Below are positions 43,528 through 53,821 of a stretch of 64,000 nucleotides of DNA, piece after piece; the first letter of the stretch is position 1; every line of letters begins with the position of its first letter. Under the pieces are notes generated by a model. It searched no databases. It saw nothing but the letters and a program-made list of their open reading frames with translations, and was not told where the DNA came from. Location of the stretch: positions 62,001 to 126,000 of the forward strand of contig CAKPBB010000002.1 of the NCBI GenBank assembly GCA_934140005.1. Direction: 5' to 3'. Source of the DNA: an uncultured Clostridia bacterium. Lineage in GTDB: Bacteria > Bacillota > Clostridia > TANB77 > CAG-508. The position numbers were made by a program, and so were the translations under genes.

Positions 43528-44889
43528 CTATTTTAATCCTAAATATTTCATAGCATCAATAATATTCTTTGCGCCTATTATATCTAAATTAAACTTTTCT
43601 TTCAATAGTTTTTTATTACTTTCTGGAATAATACAAGTTTTATATCCTAATTTTTCTGCTTCCTTTATTCTTTTTTCAATCATATTTACAGAACGAACTT
43701 CACCTGTAAGTCCAACTTCACCAATAGCAACTACATCCTCTTTTATGCTAATATTTTTAAAACTAGAAGCAGTTGCTAACATTATTCCTAAGTCTAGTGC
43801 TGGTTCATTTACCTTTATTCCACCAACTATATTCAAATATACATCTTGTGAACCTAAATTCATGCCAGCTCTTTTTTCTAAAACAGCCATCAATAAAGTT
43901 AATCTATTATAATCAATTCCAATTGCATTTCTTCTTGGCATTCCAAAAACGCTTGGAACTGATAAAGCTTGTAATTCTAATAAGAGCGGTCTTGTTCCTT
44001 CTAAACTTACCACTATTACTGAACCTGGTGGATTTCCTTCTCTTTCAGAAATCAGTATTGAAGATGGATTTTTTATTTCCACTAATCCTTCATTTTGCAT
44101 TTCAAACATGCCAATTTCATTAGTTGAACCAAATCTATTCTTTACACCTCTTAAAATTCTATATGAAAAATATCTTTCACCTTCTAGATACAATACAGTA
44201 TCTACCATGTGTTCTAAAACTCTTGGACCAGCAATATTACCATCTTTTGTAACATGGCCAATAATTATAGTAGTAATATTAGCTTGTTTACACATTTTCA
44301 TAACTCGTGCTGTTATCTCTCTAACCTGACTCACACTACCTGGTGCAGATGTTATTTCTTCTGAATACATTGTTTGTACAGAATCTATAATTACAAATTT
44401 TGGAGAATATTTTTCCAAAGCATATTCCACATTATCAATATCTGTTTCTGCTAAAAACAATACATTATCATTTTTTATTCCAAGTCTATCAGCTCTTAGT
44501 TTTATTTGTTCAGCAGACTCTTCTCCAGAAACATATAAAATTTTCCCATCAACTTTTACTTCATTGCAAATTTGTAAAATAAGTGTAGATTTTCCAATTC
44601 CTGGCTCTCCACCAAGCAAAGTTAGTGAACCTTCTACAAATCCTCCACCTAAAACTCTATCTAATTCATCTGTACCAGTTTTAATTCTAATAGTAGCTTT
44701 TTTTTCAACACTATTTAAAGCTACTGGTTCACTTCTTTCTTTTTTCTTATCTTTTCCAGAAGATGTGACTATTGCTTTTTCTTCAACAAAAGTATTCCAA
44801 TTATTACAGGCTGGGCATTTTCCCAGCCATTTACTAGATTCATATCCACATTCATTACAAACAAAAACTGTACTATTTTTTTTTGCCAT
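43528..44889 (-). CDS. radA: DNA repair protein RadA (Sms)
   Basis: ATPase that branch-migrates recombination intermediates. Four-cysteine zinc finger (C11, C14, C25, C28), RecA-like core with Walker A G93-S101 (GEPGIGKS), the RadA-specific KNRFG motif (about 250), and a C-terminal Lon-like domain (VNEPALDLGI, about 365). 453 residues, standard. AAGGA 7 nt before the ATG. Confidence 0.98.
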   Translation of the reverse strand: MAKKNSTVFVCNECGYESSKWLGKCPACNNWNTFVEEKAIVTSSGKDKKKERSEPVALNSVEKKATIRIKTGTDELDRVLGGGFVEGSLTLLGGEPGIGKSTLILQICNEVKVDGKILYVSGEESAEQIKLRADRLGIKNDNVLFLAETDIDNVEYALEKYSPKFVIIDSVQTMYSEEITSAPGSVSQVREITARVMKMCKQANITTIIIGHVTKDGNIAGPRVLEHMVDTVLYLEGERYFSYRILRGVKNRFGSTNEIGMFEMQNEGLVEIKNPSSILISEREGNPPGSVIVVSLEGTRPLLLELQALSVPSVFGMPRRNAIGIDYNRLTLLMAVLEKRAGMNLGSQDVYLNIVGGIKVNEPALDLGIMLATASSFKNISIKEDVVAIGEVGLTGEVRSVNMIEKRIKEAEKLGYKTCIIPESNKKLLKEKFNLDIIGAKNIIDAMKYLGLK

Positions 44890-44939
44890 TCAAAATTCCT
44901 TATGTAATATATTTAGGTTTTTAACTAGATGCCTATAAA

Positions 44940-46835
44940 CTAAAGCAAATCTTCATCTACAAGTTTTTTTAGAGTAACAATATACATTGCATGACTCCAT
45001 GTAAGTCCAATTACCCATGATGGTTTCATTGCATCATTATTTACTTGTTCACCTAATAAATTTAATTTTGAAGAAGAATTTGTTACAAAGTTAAAACACT
45101 CTAAAGCTTTATTTTTATCTTTAGCTATTACATAATAACACGCCATCCACAAAGTTGCAATAGGCCAAGGATTATATCCTCCCATATATGCATCACCTTC
45201 ATAACGAACATATCCACCAGTATAAGTTCTAATTGTCATATTTATTCTCTCTATTGTATTTTGAACATTTTTCTCATCAAAATTAAACATTCCAAATGGA
45301 TAAATTGTACCAATTAAGCTAATGTCTATCTTTTCATCATCTTCATTTCTAACAAAGCTTTTTTTATTTTCTTTATAAAAATGATTTATAGCAAATTCTT
45401 TTAACTTCTTCTCTGTTTCTTCATATCTGTCTATTTTTTCTAATACATTTTTCCATTTATTCTTTTCAAATGTATCTTTTAAGATTTCATAAATCTTTAC
45501 TAATGAATGATAGGCAGAATATATTGAAGAAATTGAATACAAACTATATCCTTCATATTCTTCCCATAAATCATAACTATTTTTAAGTGCATTTCCATGT
45601 TTTAGCATATTATCTACATATATATCTAAATACCCTACTGCATTTTCACACATCTTTAAAGTATTTTTTAAGAAATTTTTATCTTTAGTAACTTTAAAAT
45701 GATGATATACTCCATACACAACACTTGCAGTTTCATCTATTTGATATCCCCAACAAGGTGCTAAACTTCCATCTGTATAAAATCTCTGTTCCCACATTCC
45801 ATTTTTGCTTTGTGTTTTTTTACAAAATATTTTATAAAATTTTTCTGTTTCTTCTTGCATTCCAACTATATCAAAAGCTTTTGTTATAAAAACTGCATCT
45901 CTAGTCCAACAATATGAATATCTACCACACTTTGTTTTTTGTTCATCAACTTCAATACCAGCTGAAACTCCACCTGTTGTTTTATTTGTTAACAAAGAGA
46001 ATAATAATATGCTTCTATTATAATTTTGTTTTATTTTATCATCAATTTGCTTTTTATTTATTCCCATTTTGTCGTGTTCTTTTACAAATTTTTGCCAGTA
46101 TAATTTTGTATTTTTAAGTTCGAGTTCCAAATCTGATTTTCTAAACTTCTCTATCTCTGTATCTAATTCATTTAATAAGCTTTTTTCGCTATTATCATTT
46201 ATATAAATATATAGATAAAAACTTTTTTCTTGCTTTGGTGGTATTTTTCCTATATTAAAACTAATTCCTGAAACAGATGACATTCCTATATAGTCTTTTC
46301 CTCTAATTACACCATCTGCAAAATTCTTATCTATATCATTTATTTGACTTGATAAAATTTTATCTTTTGAAAAAGTACAAATTGAATAATTATGATTATA
46401 CTGAATTAAACAATCATTTTTCACATATCCACAAGTATCATCATTAAAGTCTGTTAATACCTTTGAATATTCTAGCAAATTTATATCTAAATCTATTTTT
46501 CCAAAATTTTTAAAAGTGTATTTTTTTACTAATACATTTTCATTTATTGGAACAAAATCAATTTGTGTTACTTCTAAGTTAAAATAACTATTTATAATTT
46601 TAGTTTTTAAAATATTAGTATTTTCAATATAATTTTGTTCATAAGTATTATTTATATCATTATGTAAATAAATGATATTAGAATCATTTACTTTAAGTCC
46701 TATATAAAATTCTTCAAAAAACTGCTTATAATCTATAGTTGGATAAAAAAATCTAAGGAGTTCGCCAGTTTTTGAAAAACTGGCTGTTACTCTTCCATTT
46801 CCAACAAAGGCATCATTAAAATATTTTGTTTTCAA
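44940..46835 (-). CDS. GH15-family glycosidase (glucoamylase-like)
   Basis: 631 residues, cytoplasmic (no signal peptide). Layout: N-terminal beta-sandwich domain (about 1-240) and a catalytic (alpha/alpha)6 barrel with CWTRDAVF (W310, R312, D313), YDLWEEYEG (E425/E426, candidate general acid) and LLGEQVN (candidate catalytic base) near the C-terminus. This is the glycoside hydrolase family 15 layout (glucoamylase, trehalase, glucodextranase). Alpha-glucosidic substrate inferred; linkage not predictable. Starts with TTG: AGGAGG lies 7 nt upstream and no ATG fits. 17 nt after the beta-CASP gene: probably one transcript. Confidence 0.85.
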   Translation of the reverse strand: MKTKYFNDAFVGNGRVTASFSKTGELLRFFYPTIDYKQFFEEFYIGLKVNDSNIIYLHNDINNTYEQNYIENTNILKTKIINSYFNLEVTQIDFVPINENVLVKKYTFKNFGKIDLDINLLEYSKVLTDFNDDTCGYVKNDCLIQYNHNYSICTFSKDKILSSQINDIDKNFADGVIRGKDYIGMSSVSGISFNIGKIPPKQEKSFYLYIYINDNSEKSLLNELDTEIEKFRKSDLELELKNTKLYWQKFVKEHDKMGINKKQIDDKIKQNYNRSILLFSLLTNKTTGGVSAGIEVDEQKTKCGRYSYCWTRDAVFITKAFDIVGMQEETEKFYKIFCKKTQSKNGMWEQRFYTDGSLAPCWGYQIDETASVVYGVYHHFKVTKDKNFLKNTLKMCENAVGYLDIYVDNMLKHGNALKNSYDLWEEYEGYSLYSISSIYSAYHSLVKIYEILKDTFEKNKWKNVLEKIDRYEETEKKLKEFAINHFYKENKKSFVRNEDDEKIDISLIGTIYPFGMFNFDEKNVQNTIERINMTIRTYTGGYVRYEGDAYMGGYNPWPIATLWMACYYVIAKDKNKALECFNFVTNSSSKLNLLGEQVNNDAMKPSWVIGLTWSHAMYIVTLKKLVDEDLL

Positions 46836-46852
46836 TAAAATTCCTCCTTAAA

Positions 46853-48502
46853 TTATTTCATCATCTTCTTAATTTGATTTTGAATTTCTTGAATTTTATC
46901 ATTTAACTTCTTAATATCATCATCTTGTGCAACAAAATTTTCTTCTTTAACAGTATTTGCTAATTCAGAAATTTCATCTTTCATTTGTTCAATCTTATCT
47001 AATACATTTAATCTCAATAATTCTTTATCAAATGCAACAACTTCTTTATTTCTTTCAAGTTCAACTGGCATTTCTGCGCCTAGTTCAAAAGTTTGACCAA
47101 ATTCTGGAATTGTAACCTTTGTTCCTGGATTCTCTTCAATTTTACTTTTTAATACTTCTTGTCCTTCTGGCTCTCCATGAACTAAGAAAATATGCTTTGG
47201 TTGATTTGTGAATGAATATACAAAATTTAATAACCATTCTTGGTCAGCATGTCCTGAATATCCTTCTATATATTCAATTCTTGCATTAACAGCTATTTCT
47301 TCACCAAATATTTTTACTTTTTTAGCACCTTCAACAATACTTCTTCCTAAAGTTCCTGGTGCTTGATATCCTACAAATAAAATTGTACTATTTGGATTCC
47401 ATAAATTATGTTTTAAATGATGCTTAATTCTACCAACATCACACATACCACTAGCAGATATTATAATACAAGGTTCATTTGATTCATTCAAAGCTCTTGA
47501 TTCTTCAACAGTTTGAGTAAATTTCAAACCTGGAAATTCTAATGGATTATCTCCTGATTTTATTTTTTCTTGAATTTCATCTTCAAATAATTCTGTATTT
47601 TTCTTAAATATTTCAGTTGCTGATATAGCAAGTGGACTATCAACATAAACTGGAACTTGCATTATTGTTTTATATTTTTTAGCAAATTCTGGGTCTTGTC
47701 CTCTTTCTTCTTTTAATTTATCAATTTCGTATAAAATTTCTTGAGTTCTACCAACTGCAAAAGATGGTATTACAACAGTTCCTCCATGGTTTAAAGTTTC
47801 TGAAACAACATTTAAAAACATTTCTGCCTTATCGTCATTTCTAACATGTAATCTGTTGCCATAAGTTGATTCCATTACTAAATAATCTGCATTACTAATC
47901 ATTGTTGGAGAATCTAAAAGTGGTAAATCATTATTTCCTATATCTCCAGTAAATACCACTTTTGTTGTTTTTCCATTTTCAGTTGCCCAAACTTCAATAA
48001 TTGCAGAGCCAAGCATGTGTCCAGCATCATTAAATCTTACACTAATATTATCTGTAATATCAACAATATCATCATAATCAACTGGTCTAAATAGTTCCAA
48101 ACATTTTGTAGCTTCTTCTGCTGTATATAAAGGTGGTAAATCTGGCTTACCTTCTCTTTTCCTTTTTCTGTTTTTCCATTCAATTTCAGTTTCTTGAATA
48201 TGACCACTATCTGGTAACATAATTTCGCATAAATCGCAAGTTGCCTTTGTAGCATAAATTGGAGCTCTATATCCTTCATTATACAATTTTGGTATTCTTC
48301 CAGAATGGTCTATATGTGCATGTGTTAATAGTGTAAAATCTATATCGTGTACATTATATAAAAAAGGATCGGAATTTTCTAATTCTAAAGTAGCCTTTCC
48401 TTGATACATTCCACAATCTACTAAAAATTTCTTTCCTGCTGCTTCAACTAAAAAATTTGAACCTGTAACAGTTTTAGCTGCTCCTAAAAAACTTATCTTC
48501 AT
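46853..48502 (-). CDS. MBL-fold beta-CASP RNase-like metallohydrolase
   Basis: 549 residues from the ATG with AGGAGG 5 nt upstream (the longer frame begins upstream of that site). Metallo-beta-lactamase motif HAHIDHSG (H61, H63, D65, H66), then GHMLGSAII, a beta-CASP insert (about 200-380) with SFAVGRTQEILY, ASGMCDVGRIKHHL (motif B) and GYSGHADQEWLL with the last metal-ligand His. The final 60 residues are coiled coil. This matches RNA-processing beta-CASP enzymes such as YSH1/TTHA0252-type, distinct from RNase J. Endo- or exo-RNase activity is inferred. Confidence 0.88.
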   Translation of the reverse strand: MKISFLGAAKTVTGSNFLVEAAGKKFLVDCGMYQGKATLELENSDPFLYNVHDIDFTLLTHAHIDHSGRIPKLYNEGYRAPIYATKATCDLCEIMLPDSGHIQETEIEWKNRKRKREGKPDLPPLYTAEEATKCLELFRPVDYDDIVDITDNISVRFNDAGHMLGSAIIEVWATENGKTTKVVFTGDIGNNDLPLLDSPTMISNADYLVMESTYGNRLHVRNDDKAEMFLNVVSETLNHGGTVVIPSFAVGRTQEILYEIDKLKEERGQDPEFAKKYKTIMQVPVYVDSPLAISATEIFKKNTELFEDEIQEKIKSGDNPLEFPGLKFTQTVEESRALNESNEPCIIISASGMCDVGRIKHHLKHNLWNPNSTILFVGYQAPGTLGRSIVEGAKKVKIFGEEIAVNARIEYIEGYSGHADQEWLLNFVYSFTNQPKHIFLVHGEPEGQEVLKSKIEENPGTKVTIPEFGQTFELGAEMPVELERNKEVVAFDKELLRLNVLDKIEQMKDEISELANTVKEENFVAQDDDIKKLNDKIQEIQNQIKKMMK

Positions 48503-48539
48503 TTGTACCTCCTTAATATATAGCAATCAGTATCCTATG

Positions 48540-50066
48540 CTATTTAATAAATAACTTAATCATTTTATTTTGTTTTACCTCTAAGTCTTTTTTTCCATTT
48601 GGTAAGTCTATCATCATTTCTTTTTCATAAACATCTTTATCATATACTTTAACATTTAATTTTCCATCAATTATTTTAAATAAAAAATTCACTTCAGTAA
48701 GTTCTATTATGTTAGTTGATAATGCAAAGTTTATGATTTCAAAATTCAAAGAAATATCCATACTTATAATTTTCATCATTCCTATTTTGCAAGCTTTTAT
48801 AACAGCTTTTTTTAAAATAGAATTGATTGCATCATTTAATTTTGGAATATCTTCAATCTTTTTATCCATGCTAATATTTATTTTTTTATAATATCGTACT
48901 TCATATATAAAATCAATAATATCTACATTTGTAGAAAATTGATTTAATTTTTTTTCAAATAATTTTACAAATTCTAGCTGTGATTTTGTAACTAATGTTT
49001 CTATTCTTTCATTACACAAGTATATTTCATGTATATCTTCTAAATATTCTTTTTTCTTTAAATATAGAATTGGGTTTTGTAAATCATTAAGTTCTCTTAC
49101 TTTTGCAATGCATTCTCTTCTTTCACGAATAATCATATTTCTATAAGTTTTAATATTAGCAATTCTTTTATCTTCATCTAGTTTTTCATTAAATTCTTGA
49201 AAATTTTTTATCATCAAATCATCAATATTTAACTCGTAGTCAATCATTTCAATTCTATGAACATTATTTCTTTTTCTCTCTTTGATTTCAGATAAAAAAG
49301 CTTCTCTATTGCTCATTTCTTCTAGTTCTTTTTCTTTTAGTATTAAATCATTTTGTAATTTCGAAATTTCCTTTTTGCTTGCTGATTTGTAAAGAAGTTT
49401 TTGCATTTCAAGAAAATATCTATTTCCTTTATCTAAATCTTCTATTTTATACTGAAGTTCTTCTAAATAATTTACTTTAGCTGATGAACCATTTCTCCAT
49501 TCATATAAAAATTTTTCTCCAAATATACACAATAAGTTTTGATAAATTAAATTAGAAATAAATGGCATATTATTTTTCGGAGAATTATCCCATGACCAAC
49601 CATTAAAATCTAATAAAATAGAAACATTATTGTAATTAAACCCCTCAACTAACATATTTTGAATTAAATTTTTAAAGATATAATTTTTATCTATAAAGAA
49701 ATATTTTGGAGAAATGTCTGAAATTGCATATAAAAATGCAATTTCAGTTGGATATGCTAAAAAGCTTCTTTCTCTGTCATTTGATAAAGCATAAACATTA
49801 TTTTTTCTTAAAATTTCTGATTCTTTTGTATCTGGTTCTACTATCTGAATGTGCTCACAATAGTTTCTAATTATATCTATAATTTCTTCCAAAAAGTCAT
49901 CTTTATTTCTAACATTCCTTTTGATTTCAACATAGTCTGGATAAGCAATTTCTAATTTATATATCATACTTAATAATATGTTTTTAATATTAGATGAAAA
50001 ATATTTTTTATCTAATACTGCTTCTAATATTTCATTATAATCTTTTAATTTAGAAAATAATTTCAC
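48540..50066 (-). CDS. Unknown 508-residue coiled-coil protein
   Basis: Not recognised. Starts with GTG, GGGAG 7 nt upstream. Residues 1-200 are helical/mixed; 210-330 are strongly charged coiled coil (EKELEEMSNREAFLSEIKERK); 400-500 alternate beta and helix (SLNFEIINFALSTNIIELTEVNFLFKII). No membrane segment, no catalytic motif. It sits between ftsK and the RNase/glycosidase pair, and its stop is close to the RNase start, so it may share a transcript. Confidence 0.65.
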   Translation of the reverse strand: MKLFSKLKDYNEILEAVLDKKYFSSNIKNILLSMIYKLEIAYPDYVEIKRNVRNKDDFLEEIIDIIRNYCEHIQIVEPDTKESEILRKNNVYALSNDRERSFLAYPTEIAFLYAISDISPKYFFIDKNYIFKNLIQNMLVEGFNYNNVSILLDFNGWSWDNSPKNNMPFISNLIYQNLLCIFGEKFLYEWRNGSSAKVNYLEELQYKIEDLDKGNRYFLEMQKLLYKSASKKEISKLQNDLILKEKELEEMSNREAFLSEIKERKRNNVHRIEMIDYELNIDDLMIKNFQEFNEKLDEDKRIANIKTYRNMIIRERRECIAKVRELNDLQNPILYLKKKEYLEDIHEIYLCNERIETLVTKSQLEFVKLFEKKLNQFSTNVDIIDFIYEVRYYKKINISMDKKIEDIPKLNDAINSILKKAVIKACKIGMMKIISMDISLNFEIINFALSTNIIELTEVNFLFKIIDGKLNVKVYDKDVYEKEMMIDLPNGKKDLEVKQNKMIKLFIK

Positions 50067-50090
50067 TTCCCAGCTCCCCTTTATTTAGTA

Positions 50091-52532
50091 TTAAATTTCA
50101 TCTCCATGTTCAGCTTCAAATTGTTGAATTTGCATTTTTTGTTCTTGCCATTGTTCTTTTGTAATTAAAACTTTTCTTGGTTTACTTCCTTCATATTCTG
50201 ATATAATTCCTCTTGCTTCCATCTGGTCAATAATTCTTCCTGCTCTTGCATATCCTACTTTAAATCTTCTTTGAATAAAAGATGCAGAAGCTTGTCCAAT
50301 TTCAACAACCATATCAATTGCTTCCATTAAATATTCATCACAATCATCATCTTCTTTATCTTCTTCAATTTCTCTATCTGATTTATTAGCATTTTCAATT
50401 TGCTCAATGATATCATCATTATATTTTGTTTCACCTGTTGAAGATTTAATAAAATCAACTATTTTTTCAACTTCACTATCTGATACAAATGCACCTTGAA
50501 CTCTTACTGGCTTTGAAGCACCTATTGGATAGAATAGCATATCACCTTTTCCTAAAAGTTTTTCAGCGCCAGCCATATCCAAAATAGTTCTAGAATCTAT
50601 TTGAGAAGATACAGCAAATGCAATTCTTGATGGGATATTTGCTTTAATGATACCAGTGATTACATCAACAGATGGTCTTTGTGTTGCAATAACTAAGTGC
50701 ATTCCAGCAGCTCTTGCTTTTTGTGCTAATCTACAAATAGAATCTTCAACTTCCTTGGCAGCAACCATCATTAAATCTGCCAACTCATCTATAATAATAA
50801 CAATTTGAGGTAATTTTCCTTCTTCTCCATCCTTTTGAAGAGCTTCATTATATCCTTTTAAATCTCTTACTCCTTTTTCAGCAAAACTTGCATATCTGTT
50901 TTCCATTTCTTGTACAGCCCAAGCAAGTGCACCAGCAGCTTTCTTAGGATCTGTAACAACTGGAATTAAAAGATGTGGTATTCCATTATATACTGAAAGC
51001 TCTACTACTTTTGGGTCAACCATTAAAAGTCTTACTTCACTTGGTTTTGCTTTATATAAAATACTTGCAATTAAAGTATTTATACATACAGATTTTCCTG
51101 AACCTGTTGAACCGGCTATTAAAACGTGAGGCATTTTACCAATATTGGCAATTACTATCTCACCAGCAATATTCTTTCCAAGTCCCATAGAAAGCTTTGA
51201 TTCAGCTTCATTGAATTCTTTTGATTCAACAACATCTCTAAAATGTACAATTTCCTTTTCCGCATTAGGAATCTCTATACCTACTGCTTGTTTTCCTGGA
51301 ATTGGTGCTTCAATTCTTATACTTTCAGCTGCTAAATTTAAAGCAATATCATCTGATAATTTTGCTATTTTACTTACTCTAACACCTTCAGCTGGCTTCA
51401 ATTCATATCTTGTAATTGCTGGTCCTACTGAAACATTTTCAACTTTAGCTGATACACCAAAGCTATATAAAGTTCTTTGTAATTTTGTAGCAGTATCTGT
51501 TAAAGCTTTTTTTCCACCCTTTACTGTTTTTGGCGTACCTTGTTTTAATAGTTCAACTGGTGGAAATTCATAATCTTCATCATCTACTATTGTTGCATTA
51601 TGTTGTAAATTTAATACCTGTTTTGTTTTATCTTCTTTGGTTTCTTCTTCTTGAACAAAATAATCATTTATCTCGTTTGGATTCATATCCTCTGCAGATT
51701 CTCTAACACCATCACCTTTTTGAATATTCTTCTCTTTATTACCAAATATACTAAACTTAGATTTCTTTTCATTTTCTTCTTCATTGATTCTCATATTGTT
51801 CATATTGAAAGTTATTTGAGCTTCATCAACTGGTTCTGGAATATGAGGATCTTGTTTCTTTTGAACATCTTTTTCAATATGTTCTTTTTGCTCTTTCTTA
51901 ATTGGTTCTGCTTTTTGTTTTCTTCTATTATTTCTTCTTTCAATCATTTCTTCATATTGTTCTTCTCTTTGAGCTTTTCTTTCATCAATAGCATCTATAA
52001 TATTTAAAATAATCTCTGATGGTTGAATTCCAAATGTAAATACTAGTAATATACAAGCAACACCTATTGCAACTATTGCTGCTCCAAACATTCCTAATAA
52101 TTGAATCAATGGATACGCAATAACAGCACCTATGACTCCTCCACCAATATTTTTTTCTCCAAGTGAATAAGCAACACTTAAAACTTCATTAAATTGTGAA
52201 TCAATATTTATAGCGCCTTTTGAAATTTGATATATTGTTAACATTCCAGCAATACATGCCAAGAAAATTGCATATTGAATCAATTTAGAAATTAAGTAAT
52301 TTCTATCTTCTTTTGCAATACAAACAGCTATTGCAATTGTTCCTATTGGTATAATATATTTAATAAATCCAATAATTCCACCAAGCATTGGACTTAACAT
52401 TTGTCCTATTGCTCCTGTCTCTCCATATATTAACACAAATAATAGTATACTAATAACTAGTAATACTATTACAGCTAAATCTATATTTCCTACACTTTTA
52501 TTTGCTGACTTTTTTTTCTTTTTTCTTCCCAA
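50091..52532 (-). CDS. ftsK: DNA translocase FtsK/SpoIIIE
   Basis: Septal ATP-driven pump that clears or imports chromosomal DNA; couples with XerD at dif or works as SpoIIIE in sporulation. Four N-terminal transmembrane segments, a variable charged linker (about 180-330), then the motor domain with Walker A GSTGSGKS (474-481), Walker B IIIIDELADLMM, and a C-terminal gamma winged helix (KVGYARAGRIIDQMEARGI). 813 residues. Start is TTG, with GGAGG 7 nt upstream. FtsK vs SpoIIIE cannot be told apart by sequence alone. Confidence 0.97.
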   Translation of the reverse strand: MGRKKKKKSANKSVGNIDLAVIVLLVISILLFVLIYGETGAIGQMLSPMLGGIIGFIKYIIPIGTIAIAVCIAKEDRNYLISKLIQYAIFLACIAGMLTIYQISKGAINIDSQFNEVLSVAYSLGEKNIGGGVIGAVIAYPLIQLLGMFGAAIVAIGVACILLVFTFGIQPSEIILNIIDAIDERKAQREEQYEEMIERRNNRRKQKAEPIKKEQKEHIEKDVQKKQDPHIPEPVDEAQITFNMNNMRINEEENEKKSKFSIFGNKEKNIQKGDGVRESAEDMNPNEINDYFVQEEETKEDKTKQVLNLQHNATIVDDEDYEFPPVELLKQGTPKTVKGGKKALTDTATKLQRTLYSFGVSAKVENVSVGPAITRYELKPAEGVRVSKIAKLSDDIALNLAAESIRIEAPIPGKQAVGIEIPNAEKEIVHFRDVVESKEFNEAESKLSMGLGKNIAGEIVIANIGKMPHVLIAGSTGSGKSVCINTLIASILYKAKPSEVRLLMVDPKVVELSVYNGIPHLLIPVVTDPKKAAGALAWAVQEMENRYASFAEKGVRDLKGYNEALQKDGEEGKLPQIVIIIDELADLMMVAAKEVEDSICRLAQKARAAGMHLVIATQRPSVDVITGIIKANIPSRIAFAVSSQIDSRTILDMAGAEKLLGKGDMLFYPIGASKPVRVQGAFVSDSEVEKIVDFIKSSTGETKYNDDIIEQIENANKSDREIEEDKEDDDCDEYLMEAIDMVVEIGQASASFIQRRFKVGYARAGRIIDQMEARGIISEYEGSKPRKVLITKEQWQEQKMQIQQFEAEHGDEI

Positions 52533-52569
52533 AATGATTCCTCCAATTTCTATTATCGACTACTCTTTA

Positions 52570-52621
52570 AAAAAAGCCACAATCCGAATCAATATAATTA
52601 TTGATTTTGATTCTGGCTTTT
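52570..52621 (-). terminator. Terminator upstream of ftsK
   Basis: Arms AAAAGCCAGAATC / GATTGTGGCTTTT (mismatch near the loop), T7 after it on the minus strand. It ends the rsmD/coiled-coil transcript. Confidence 0.75.
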
Positions 52622-52625
52622 GAAT

Positions 52626-53105
52626 TTATTTAAGTTCTTTTCTGTTATTTTGTATTGTTTCTAGATTATTTTGTATAGAAACTTCAACATTGTTTAAAGA
52701 TTCTGCTAATTTTGAAAGTGAACCTTCTATATTTGCTAAAATACCATCTACATATTTGTTTGTATCTTTCATTACTTCTCTATACATATCATTAGCTTCT
52801 GCAATAATTTCTGTTTTCTTATCATAAGCTTTTTTAGTAATTTCATGTTCATCTATCATAGAAATAATTCTATTTTCTGCTTCTTTTACAATATCATTTG
52901 CATCTTTTTGTGCTTCTGCTAGTATTCTTTCTCTTTCTTCCTTTATCCATTTAGCTTGTTTCAATTCATCTGGAAGCTTTAGACGAATTTCTTTTATAAT
53001 ATCTAATATCACTTCGCGTTCAACTAAACATTTGTCAGTAAACGGAACTGATTTGCTTTTTTCTAAAATATCTTCTAAAGTTTCTAACAATGCAAAGATT
53101 TCCAT
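52626..53105 (-). CDS. Coiled-coil protein next to rsmD (V-ATPase-H/DivIVA-like)
   Basis: 159 residues, almost all alpha-helical coiled coil (about 50-150), charged, no membrane segment. Proteins of this kind sit beside rsmD-coaD in many Clostridia and are labelled ATPase- or DivIVA-like. It starts 3 nt after rsmD ends, so the two are co-transcribed. The N-terminal KSVPFTDKCLVEREVILDII stretch is the typical small start domain. Function unknown; a cell-envelope scaffold is possible. Confidence 0.72.
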   Translation of the reverse strand: MEIFALLETLEDILEKSKSVPFTDKCLVEREVILDIIKEIRLKLPDELKQAKWIKEERERILAEAQKDANDIVKEAENRIISMIDEHEITKKAYDKKTEIIAEANDMYREVMKDTNKYVDGILANIEGSLSKLAESLNNVEVSIQNNLETIQNNRKELK

Positions 53106-53108
53106 CTT

Positions 53109-53669
53109 TTACCCCTTTCGACATAGTAATAATAGATGAACTCGACCATATTTTCTCTCATCATATATATTATCTACATAATTTTCTAAATTTTTATATA
53201 CCTTTTCTTTATTATCCGTTTCTAAAATAATTATTCCATCTTTTGTTAATAGTTCATTTTCAAAAATATATTTTACTGATTTTTCAGCAAAATCTGATTC
53301 GTACGGTGGATCCAAAAAAATTATATCAAACTTTGTTTTATTTATAGAAAAATCACTTAAAGCCCTATCATAACTTTTGTTTACAACCTCTGTACAATCT
53401 TGTATCTTCATCTTTTCAATATTTTTTTTAATAATATTTATTGCAGCTTTTGAGTTATCACATAAATAAGCATAATTAGCGCCTCTACTAATAGATTCTA
53501 GTGCAAGTGCTCCGCTTCCTGAAAATAAATCTAATACAACTGCATCTTGTAATTTTATTTGAAGTATATTAAACAAAGCCTCCTTTACCCTATCTAAAGT
53601 TGGTCTTGTATTCATTCCTTCCAAAGTAAATAGCTTTGTCCCTCTATGTGTTCCACTAATAATTCTCAT
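53109..53669 (-). CDS. rsmD: 16S rRNA (guanine966-N2)-methyltransferase RsmD
   Basis: SAM-dependent Rossmann methyltransferase: LDLFSGSGALALE (motif I), and the N6/N2-methyltransferase signature DPPY (FLDPPYESD). N-terminal MRIISGTHRGTKL, with TRPTLDRVKEALFNIL for RNA contacts, is standard. 186 residues. Reads into the coiled-coil gene. Confidence 0.96.
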   Translation of the reverse strand: MRIISGTHRGTKLFTLEGMNTRPTLDRVKEALFNILQIKLQDAVVLDLFSGSGALALESISRGANYAYLCDNSKAAINIIKKNIEKMKIQDCTEVVNKSYDRALSDFSINKTKFDIIFLDPPYESDFAEKSVKYIFENELLTKDGIIILETDNKEKVYKNLENYVDNIYDERKYGRVHLLLLCRKG

Positions 53670-53783
53670 AAGTCTTCCTCTACTATTTTATATTTATATT
53701 TTATTCTAAATAAGTAATAAGTCAATAATATTAACGCAAATGTAATACATACTTAATTTTTTTGTAATATTGTTTTTCTGGCA

Positions 53784-53812
53784 AAAAAGGAGTTTACACA
53801 ATGTAAACTCCC
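53784..53812 (-). terminator. Terminator of divIVA
   Basis: Arms GGAGTTTACA / TGTAAACTCC with a 3-nt loop and T6 on the minus strand. Confidence 0.9.
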
Positions 53813-53821
53813 TATTAAAAA

